A stretch of 64,000 nucleotides of DNA from Massiliimalia timonensis (GTDB lineage Bacteria; Bacillota; Clostridia; Oscillospirales; Ruminococcaceae). Below the pieces are notes generated by a model that was given only the letters and a program-made list of their open reading frames with translations, made no database searches and was not told the DNA's origin. Positions 58,201-64,000 of this stretch are shown here, piece by piece (the stretch's first letter is position 1; the number at the start of each line of letters is the position of its first letter). A program made the position numbers and the translations under genes. The DNA lies in NCBI RefSeq assembly GCF_900186585.1, contig NZ_FYDD01000003.1, positions 248,001-312,000 on the forward strand, read 5' to 3'.

Positions 58201-59604
58201 GTGGGGGCTACGAAAAAAGTTGGAATTTTATCCTTTTCAGATGGGAGGGAACGGGTCCATGATACCTTGAAAGAATACATTGCTGGGTGTGAACAACAGA
58301 TTGCAGATGTATTAAAACAACATGGTGATATTGAGGTTTTCACAGCAGAAACGATTTTTTCTAATTGTCAGGCTGCAGAGGTTTCCCGCAAGATGCAGGG
58401 GTATCAGCTGGATGCATGTATCCTGAATGTGCCGGTGTTTGCGTTTCCGAACTATGCGGTGCTGGCAAGCCTGTTTCAGGAAGTGCCGCTTTTGGCGATT
58501 GCGCCGGTAAATGGGCTTTATCCTGGCTTGGGAGGATTACAGGCGGCGGTCAATGGGATCCAGCAAATTGGTTTTTCCTGTGAAAAGGTCTGGGGCAATA
58601 TCACGGAAGGAACTGTGCAAAAAAAAGTATTTGCCTTTTTGGATGCGGCTTATGCGGCCAGCCGTTTGAAGGGGCAGGTCTATGGCTTATTCGGCGGCAG
58701 GAGCATCGGGATGGTTTCGGGAAGTGTGAATCCTGATTTATGGCTGAGTAAATTTGGGGTCGATGTGGATCATGTAGATCAGCTGGAAATTCTGCGCAGG
58801 GCGCAGCTGGTGCCTGACGAAGAGGCGCAGAAAGCCCTTTCATGGCTGGAAAACAACCTGCGCCGCATCTGCTATGACGGGGGAAAGCTAACGCGTGGGT
58901 CCCTGATCATGCAGATCAAATGTTACATAGCGTTAAAGGAATTGATCCGGGAACGGGGTTATTCCTTTGTAGGGGTGAAATGCCACTATGATTTCAGCGA
59001 GTACTATTATCCGCAATGTATTTCAGCGGCCTTTTGCAACGACCCGTATGACTGGGATGGTCCGAAAGAGCCGGTCGTCTTTTCTTGTGAAGCAGACAGC
59101 GACGGCGCGCTGACAATGCAGGTGCTGAAACTGATTTCCGGAAAACCGGTCCTGTTCAGCGATTTCAGGCATTTCTTAAAACAGGAAGATTTGTTTGTGT
59201 TCTGCAACTGCGGAGCCTGCTCTACCTGGTACGCAGCGCAAAGCGATGATTATCGGGAGAACTTGAAAAAGGTTTCCCTTTGCCCGGTCATTCCCAAATA
59301 CGGGGGACAAGGCGCGCACGTTCAATTCATTGCCGGGGAAAGCCAGATGACCTTTGCCCGTTTGACGAGAAAAAATGAAACGTATCAATTTCAGGTGTTT
59401 GTGGGTCAGTTCCACGATATGCCGGAGGAGATGCTGGAGCAAACCTGTCCAGCCTGGCCGCATGGATATGCCAAAGTATCCTCTGATCCGGAAGAGCTAA
59501 TCTCGCGGTACCACAGCAACCATATCCACGCGATCAGCGGGGATTATACCGAGCAGATCAAGATGTTCTGCAAATTGAAACAGATTGATTTTGAGCAACT
59601 ATAA
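58201..59604 (+). CDS. L-fucose/L-arabinose isomerase-like protein (COG2407 type)
   Basis: A ~467-aa ketol isomerase of the FucI/AraA superfamily. Metal ligands are suggested by SCEADSDGALTMQVLKLISG (Glu) and VLFSDFRHFLKQ (Asp), with a C-terminal HSNHIHAISGDY (His). FVFCNCGACSTWYA is also characteristic of the fucose-isomerase C-terminal domain. Such enzymes convert aldoses to ketoses; one branch acts on sulfoquinovose. Start choice is uncertain. The ATG at 58129 lies inside the promoter -10, and GTG 58201 is fused to the Shine-Dalgarno. The best-spaced codon after GGAGG is ACG 58210. First gene of the operon. Confidence 0.85.
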   Translation: MGATKKVGILSFSDGRERVHDTLKEYIAGCEQQIADVLKQHGDIEVFTAETIFSNCQAAEVSRKMQGYQLDACILNVPVFAFPNYAVLASLFQEVPLLAIAPVNGLYPGLGGLQAAVNGIQQIGFSCEKVWGNITEGTVQKKVFAFLDAAYAASRLKGQVYGLFGGRSIGMVSGSVNPDLWLSKFGVDVDHVDQLEILRRAQLVPDEEAQKALSWLENNLRRICYDGGKLTRGSLIMQIKCYIALKELIRERGYSFVGVKCHYDFSEYYYPQCISAAFCNDPYDWDGPKEPVVFSCEADSDGALTMQVLKLISGKPVLFSDFRHFLKQEDLFVFCNCGACSTWYAAQSDDYRENLKKVSLCPVIPKYGGQGAHVQFIAGESQMTFARLTRKNETYQFQVFVGQFHDMPEEMLEQTCPAWPHGYAKVSSDPEELISRYHSNHIHAISGDYTEQIKMFCKLKQIDFEQL

Positions 59605-59615
59605 GGAGGATGGAT

Positions 59616-60446
59616 ATGCGTTTGTCAATTGCGGTCGCCTCCAAACAGGCTGGTGATTCTGCGTTTGTGGTTTGGCGCGGGTTTGAACAGGCGATTCAAA
59701 AAGCGGTGGAATATGGGTTCGACGGTGTTGAACTGGCATTGAAGTCGGCTGATGAATTCAAGGATGAAGGGTTGAAAGAAATTCTTCGCAGGTACCCAGT
59801 TCCGGTAAGCTGTATCAGCACGGGCCAGGTGTTTGCCGCCTCTAAATTATGGTTTACCCACCCACAGAGTGAGATACGGGAACAGACCGTCCGGGTGTTC
59901 CAAAGCCTGATCGAGATCGCTTCGGAACATGGCGGAATCGTCAATATAGGGCGGGCGCGTGGATTTGTTGGCCCCGGGCAGACACGCGAAGAAGTAGAAG
60001 CATTATTTTTACAGGGACTGCATATAATTTTGCCGTATGCGGAAAAGTACGAGGTCAAGCTTGTGGTGGAGCCGGTGAACCGGTATGAAACCAATTTCTT
60101 AAACTCGGTGGAAGAAGCTTCCGCCTTTTCCAGAAAGATTGGACACCCCAACCTTCGGGTGATGCCGGATGTATTCCACATGAATATTGAAGACGATGAC
60201 ATCTGCGCCAGCTTCAAACGGAATGCGGATCAGGTGGGATATGTGCATTTAGCAGACTCCAACCGCTATTCGCCGGGAAGAGGCCATTTGGACTTTGCAA
60301 AAATTTTGGACACATTGGAAGAGATCGGATATACCGGCTGGTGTTCGCTTGAGATCTTGCCGGAGCCAACGCCCGACCTTGCGGCAAAACGTGGCATCGA
60401 ATTTTTAAAACCATTATTTGACGCAAAAAAGGGGGCGGAAAAATGA
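59616..60446 (+). CDS. Sugar phosphate isomerase/epimerase family TIM-barrel protein
   Basis: A 276-aa AP-endonuclease-2-type TIM barrel. The metal-binding acidic and His residues appear in EYGFDGVELALKS, KLVVEPVNRYETNFL, RVMPDVFHMNIED and YVHLADSNRYSPGRGHLDF, then GWCSLEILPEPTP. Members epimerise or isomerise ketoses (for example tagatose epimerases and hydroxypyruvate isomerase). The ATG at 59616, six bases after AAGGAGG, is preferred over ATG 59610. It overlaps the transketolase gene by 4 bases. It could epimerise the ketose made by the upstream isomerase. Confidence 0.88.
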   Translation: MRLSIAVASKQAGDSAFVVWRGFEQAIQKAVEYGFDGVELALKSADEFKDEGLKEILRRYPVPVSCISTGQVFAASKLWFTHPQSEIREQTVRVFQSLIEIASEHGGIVNIGRARGFVGPGQTREEVEALFLQGLHIILPYAEKYEVKLVVEPVNRYETNFLNSVEEASAFSRKIGHPNLRVMPDVFHMNIEDDDICASFKRNADQVGYVHLADSNRYSPGRGHLDFAKILDTLEEIGYTGWCSLEILPEPTPDLAAKRGIEFLKPLFDAKKGAEK

Positions 60447-61297
60447 CAGGTACATACCAAAATTTTGCGCGGTATGAAGCTTTGTGCCGGAATTTGAGGA
60501 TCGAACTCATCGACCTGTTACATCAAAAGGGCACGGGGCATCCGGGCGGATCGCTTTCCTGCTGTGAAATTTTAACCGTGCTTTATTTTTTAAAGGCCAA
60601 CATCTCGCCCCAAAATTTGAAAGACCCTGCCCGCGACAAGATTGTACTCAGCAAGGGCCATGCGGCGCCGATGCTTTATCTGCTTTTGGCGGAAAAGGGA
60701 TTTTTTCCGAAAGAGGAGCTAAAGACCTTACGGCAGATCGACAGCCGTCTGCAGGGGCACCCCTGCGCGGAAAAACTTCCGGGGGTAGAGATCTCTTCCG
60801 GCCCGTTGGGGTTGGCGTATTCGGCGGCATTGGGGCTTACATTAGGCGACCGACTGCAAGGGAACAACGGCAGCTATGTGTATGCGATCCTTGGCGACGG
60901 GGAACTCAATGAGGGAATTATTTGGGAAACGGCGATGTCCGCTTCCAAATTCCAGGCGGATCATTTGATCACGATCGTTGACTATAACCATGTTCAGTTG
61001 GACGGGACAACACAGCAGATCATGCCGATGCCGGAGCTTTTACAAAAGTGGCGGGCATTTGGCTATCATGTAATCTGTTGCGACGGACACCAATTAGAAC
61101 AGCTGTGCGAGGCTATTGATGGGGCAAAACAACACAGAGGCCAGCCGACAGTTATTTTGGCGGACACGGTAAAGGGAAAAGGCGTTTCCTTTATGGAGGG
61201 GCAGAACATCTGGCACGGAAAACCGATCGGCGAAGAAGAGTACCAAAAGGCGATCGCTGAGTTAAGGGGGGATAAAGATGGAACCAGCAATTCGTGA
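60443..61297 (+). CDS. Transketolase, N-terminal (TPP-binding) subunit
   Basis: A 284-aa protein corresponding to the first half of transketolase. Cofactor and substrate motifs are GTGHPGGSLS, LSKGHAAPMLY, LGDGELNEGIIWE (Mg-TPP) and IVDYNHVQLDGT. It must pair with the next gene product, as in split transketolases of clostridia and archaea. It starts within the stop of the upstream epimerase gene (ATGA) and overlaps the next gene by 20 bases, so equal production is expected. Confidence 0.95.
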   Translation: MTGTYQNFARYEALCRNLRIELIDLLHQKGTGHPGGSLSCCEILTVLYFLKANISPQNLKDPARDKIVLSKGHAAPMLYLLLAEKGFFPKEELKTLRQIDSRLQGHPCAEKLPGVEISSGPLGLAYSAALGLTLGDRLQGNNGSYVYAILGDGELNEGIIWETAMSASKFQADHLITIVDYNHVQLDGTTQQIMPMPELLQKWRAFGYHVICCDGHQLEQLCEAIDGAKQHRGQPTVILADTVKGKGVSFMEGQNIWHGKPIGEEEYQKAIAELRGDKDGTSNS

Positions 61298-62225
61298 TGT
61301 GTATGGAGCGGAATTGGTGCGACTGGGAAAGGAATATCCGGAATTGGTCGTTTTAGATGCCGACGTTTCTTCGTCTACTAAGTCCTGCTTGTTCCAATCG
61401 GAATTTCCTGACCGGTTTTTCAATGTTGGGATTTCGGAGGCAAACATGACCTCTATGGCGGCTGGGCTTGCAAAAGCGGGAATGGTTCCGTTTGTGAACA
61501 CCTTTGCGGCGTTTATCACCACGATCGGTCTTTTGCCGGCCCGGAGCTTGATTGCTTACATGAACTGTAAGGTGCGGTTGGCAGGTGCTTATGGCGGGCT
61601 TTCCGATTCTTATGATGGTGCGACCCACCATTCGGCAGATGATATTGCGATTATGCGGGCTGTTCCGAACATGACGATTTTGGTGGCTTCCGACGCGGTG
61701 CAGGTAAAGGAGATCATGCGCCAGTCCATGGAAATTGACGGGCCGGTCTATTTTAGATTGTCCCGGGAAGCAATGCCGCCTCTTTCTCGGCAGGAACCGG
61801 TAAAGATCGGAAAGGGAAGTGTTTTGCGGGAAGGAATAGACATCACTATTTTTAGCTGCGGCGTGATGTGTTCTCAAGCCCTGCAGGCGGCAGAACGGTT
61901 AAGCGCGGAAGGAATAGAAGCCAGGGTCGTTGACCTGTTTACCATAAAGCCGATAGACGCAGAGACCGTAGAGGCTTCGGTCAAGCAGACCGGCGCTGTT
62001 GTGACGGCAGAGGAGCACAGCGTCATCGGTGGGCTGGGCGCGGCGGTACTAGATGTTATGGCAGAACGGGATTGCTATGCGCCGTTGGTGAAGGTGGGGA
62101 TACAGGACTGCTTTACAGAAAGCGGAGCTTATCCTGCACTGCTAAAAAAATACCAGGTGGATGCTGGTGCGGTCATAAAAGCGGCCAGGGAGGCCGTGAA
62201 AAGAAAAGGAAAACCGATCGTTTAG
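61278..62225 (+). CDS. Transketolase, C-terminal (pyrimidine-binding) subunit
   Basis: A 315-aa protein, the second half of transketolase. The catalytic Glu is in NVGISEANMTSMAAGLA, followed by DGATHHSADDIAIMRAVPNM and the C-terminal domain (VVTAEEHSVIGGLGAAVLDV). It works with the preceding subunit to move two-carbon ketol units between sugars. A GGGGG-rich ribosome site lies inside the upstream gene. The pair is dedicated to the sugar operon; a housekeeping transketolase may exist elsewhere. Confidence 0.95.
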   Translation: MEPAIRDVYGAELVRLGKEYPELVVLDADVSSSTKSCLFQSEFPDRFFNVGISEANMTSMAAGLAKAGMVPFVNTFAAFITTIGLLPARSLIAYMNCKVRLAGAYGGLSDSYDGATHHSADDIAIMRAVPNMTILVASDAVQVKEIMRQSMEIDGPVYFRLSREAMPPLSRQEPVKIGKGSVLREGIDITIFSCGVMCSQALQAAERLSAEGIEARVVDLFTIKPIDAETVEASVKQTGAVVTAEEHSVIGGLGAAVLDVMAERDCYAPLVKVGIQDCFTESGAYPALLKKYQVDAGAVIKAAREAVKRKGKPIV

Positions 62226-62293
62226 AAACAGGCATATGGAGCCTGTATGGTATAACAGTAGAACAAACCATATATTAAAGGAGTGCTTTAAAG

Positions 62294-63589
62294 ATGAGAG
62301 GCAAACGAATTGTTTCAACGGGAATAATTACCATGCTGTTAGCTGGATTACTAGGCAGTTGCGGGCCGACTTCTGGCGCCGGGACCAACGAATCCACCGG
62401 CGGGAAAATTGCTCCGGAAGAAAACAAGCATCTGGAGATTATGACCTATGATGATGACTTCTGGCAGCGTTTTGTAGATGATTTCTGTGAAAAAAATCCG
62501 GGCTATACGGTAGAGCGGAAACTCTCTCAGGCTGTGGATACAGGGGCGATCCAGGCGACTTTGTCCGCAGACGACGCCCCGGATATTCTGATGGTAAACT
62601 CCGGGCCGGGACGTGTGCTGCCGTTGGCGCAAGCTGGGATGCTGGAAGATCTGACCCCCTATTATGAAGAACGCGGATGGGCGGATAAAACCGTTCCTTA
62701 TGTGATGGATGCACTCCATAACTTTGACAACAGGATCTATGAGGTTGTAGACAACGTTGACGTTTTCCAAATGTATTACAACAAAGCGATCTTTGAAGAC
62801 GCAGGTGTTGAACCGCCGACCACCTGGGAAGAATTTGAAAATGTCCTGCAAACCTTAAAAGATGCGGGCGTACAACCGATCGTTTTGGGTGCAAACGACA
62901 ACTTCTCGCTGGGGCATTTAATGGGGAATTTGATCCAGTCCAATGTGGGCTATGAAAAGATGACTGATATTCTTTACGGCGATTCCAGCTGGGACTGTCC
63001 AGAAATGATCGCCGCATACCAAAATCTGAAGGATTGGGTCGACAAGGGATACATCAACGATGATGCCGCAGCGATTGCCGGGATTGAAGGACAGACTCGC
63101 CACGCGATGGGTGAAGGCGCTATGATGGTAATCGCAAACGGATATTTACAGCAGTTTGTTGATCAGGAAATGTGTAAAAACGAAGATTTTGGAACCTTTA
63201 TGTTCCCGAGCCAGTGCGGAGGAACATCGGCGCCAACAGCGGGGTTGGCACAAAGCTGGGTGATCAATAAAAATGCTGATAATAAAGAAGGCGCTTTGGT
63301 ATTCTTGGATTATGTGATCAATGATAAGATCGACTTTTACGATGTGGAAAAACGTGGTACCTGCCCGACTACAATTGTTCCGGAAGGGAAACTGGAGGGT
63401 GATCCGGTTGCTTTGGAAGCGGTAAAAGCAATGGAAGGCGGCGCTGGATTTAATCCAAGCGTTTACACCACAGCGAATGAAAAGACTGCTTATTATGAAT
63501 CCAATCAGGCGGTATTGACTGGGTTGAAAACACCGGAAGAAGCGGTAAAAGCAATTCAGGCGGCAAAAGAAGCAGATGACGCAAAATAA
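62294..63589 (+). CDS. ABC sugar transporter solute-binding lipoprotein (family 1)
   Basis: A 431-aa extracellular binding protein. A lipoprotein signal ends at Cys23 (LLAGLLGSC). The mature protein has the family-1 two-lobe fold; typical segments are DDAPDILMVNSGPGRVLPLAQAG, VFQMYYNKAIFEDAGVEPPTTWEEF and AMGEGAMMVIANGYL, with the C-terminal YYESNQAVLTGLKTPEEAVKAIQAA. It delivers a sugar or oligosaccharide to the membrane components encoded next. AAAGGAG precedes the ATG. Confidence 0.94.
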   Translation: MRGKRIVSTGIITMLLAGLLGSCGPTSGAGTNESTGGKIAPEENKHLEIMTYDDDFWQRFVDDFCEKNPGYTVERKLSQAVDTGAIQATLSADDAPDILMVNSGPGRVLPLAQAGMLEDLTPYYEERGWADKTVPYVMDALHNFDNRIYEVVDNVDVFQMYYNKAIFEDAGVEPPTTWEEFENVLQTLKDAGVQPIVLGANDNFSLGHLMGNLIQSNVGYEKMTDILYGDSSWDCPEMIAAYQNLKDWVDKGYINDDAAAIAGIEGQTRHAMGEGAMMVIANGYLQQFVDQEMCKNEDFGTFMFPSQCGGTSAPTAGLAQSWVINKNADNKEGALVFLDYVINDKIDFYDVEKRGTCPTTIVPEGKLEGDPVALEAVKAMEGGAGFNPSVYTTANEKTAYYESNQAVLTGLKTPEEAVKAIQAAKEADDAK

Positions 63590-63602
63590 TATCGGGGATA
63601 GG

Positions 63603-63636
63603 AGGCTGGATGCCTGTCCGTGCAGGCATCCAGCCT
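63603..63636 (+). repeat. Perfect 14-bp stem-loop between binding protein and permease genes
   Basis: AGGCTGGATGCCTG and its exact complement around a six-base loop (TCCGTG). No T-run follows, so it is more likely an mRNA-stabilising or partial-termination element that raises binding-protein levels over permease. Confidence 0.7.
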
Positions 63637-63660
63637 GATTGAGAGGATGTGATTTTTTCA

Positions 63661-64000
63661 ATGAACGCTGCCACTCCTTTTTGGAATAATCGCCGGAAAC
63701 GAAGCTGTACGGATGCTGCTACCTCGATCGTGTTTATTATCCCTACAGCTATTTTGCTGATCGCATTTGTGATTATCCCAATTATCTGGACAGTTCAGAT
63801 CAGTTTTAACGAATGGGATGGGCTTCAGCCCACTATGAATTTTGTGGGTTTGGAAAACTACCAAACCGCATTTCAAAAGCCGCAGTTCCAAAAATCACTG
63901 TTGAATAACTTTATTTGGGCGGTCATGCATTTGTTTTTTGCCTGTGGAACAGGTTTTTTTATTGCATTTTTGATTTCACGGCTAAAACGGGGCATGGGTT
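63661..64000 (+). CDS. ABC sugar transporter permease (MalF/UgpA type), truncated by window end
   Basis: About 113 residues of a binding-protein-dependent sugar permease. A first membrane helix (SIVFIIPTAILLIAFVIIPI) and the family-typical WTVQISFNEWDG ... NFVGLENYQTAF follow the N-terminus, then the second helix. The ATG at 63661 follows GAGAGGATG. The frame is open at the right edge. A second permease is expected beyond. Confidence 0.93.
   Translation, partial: MNAATPFWNNRRKRSCTDAATSIVFIIPTAILLIAFVIIPIIWTVQISFNEWDGLQPTMNFVGLENYQTAFQKPQFQKSLLNNFIWAVMHLFFACGTGFFIAFLISRLKRGMG

Noticed and set aside
1-64000. Possible mobile elements, CRISPR arrays, rRNA or tRNA genes
   Set aside because: I saw no transposase or integrase, no regularly spaced repeats, and no tRNA- or rRNA-like segments. 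The GTGGTACCGCG words belong to T-boxes.

Overview
The window looks like a chromosomal segment of a low-to-mid GC Firmicute of the class Clostridia, probably in or near the Oscillospiraceae/Ruminococcaceae. The evidence is a dcw cell-division cluster of Gram-positive type, an LtaS-like enzyme, an AGCS amino-acid symporter, T-box leaders, THF and glycine riboswitches, strong GGAGG ribosome binding sites, and frequent TTG/GTG starts. The genus is not resolved. I found no rRNA, tRNA, CRISPR array, insertion sequence or prophage. Coding density is high and most units end in clear intrinsic terminators.

Layout. 1-5.6 kb: 3' part of ftsW, then murG, murA, ftsQ/divIB and ftsZ. 5.7-10.4 kb: enolase, a PdaA-like lipoprotein, a GNAT, an XRE regulator and a histidine phosphatase. 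10.5-15.6 kb: operon of a membrane protein, proB, proA and a long acidic single-pass protein. 15.7-18.3 kb: LtaS-like enzyme plus a FabG-like reductase. 18.4-21.1 kb: THF riboswitch-folT, then an isoleucine T-box controlling ilvA-ridA. 21.3-22.7 kb: tyrA and a GrpB protein (minus strand). 22.7-31.8 kb (minus strand): a methionine T-box followed by seven tightly packed genes, metG, a GNAT, tatD, metF, a MetH activation protein, a shortened metH and a GH13 amylase. 31.8-40.4 kb: PHP phosphatase, small Gln-rich membrane protein, TtcA-like protein, typA, cysteine synthase, glycine riboswitch with AGCS symporter, a structured ncRNA candidate, trmB and a TIGR04076-type protein. 40.5-46.9 kb: TetR-controlled RND exporter, EamA transporter, ychF. 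47.1-50.9 kb: response regulator, sensor kinase and HtrA protease. 51.4-56.9 kb: rpe, a MecA-like adaptor, a three-gene Rnf-like membrane cluster and a phosphohexomutase. 57-64 kb: a LacI regulator divergent from a sugar operon (FucI-like isomerase, TIM-barrel isomerase/epimerase, split transketolase, ABC solute-binding protein and a permease cut by the window end).

The two regions most worth following up are these. (1) The Rnf D/E/A-like cluster at 52.9-55.1 kb has no B, C or G subunit, and three of the four cysteines expected to hold the intramembrane Fe-S centre are replaced. It may be an Rnf-derived machine with a different job. (2) The sugar operon at 58.1-64 kb has an isomerase and a two-subunit transketolase but no visible kinase. 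That arrangement recalls the transketolase-dependent sulfoquinovose route described in clostridia, or a related undescribed pathway for an unphosphorylated ketose. Nucleotide metabolite control is dense: two T-boxes with readable specifier codons, two riboswitches, a TetR operator and a LacI-type operator are all visible.
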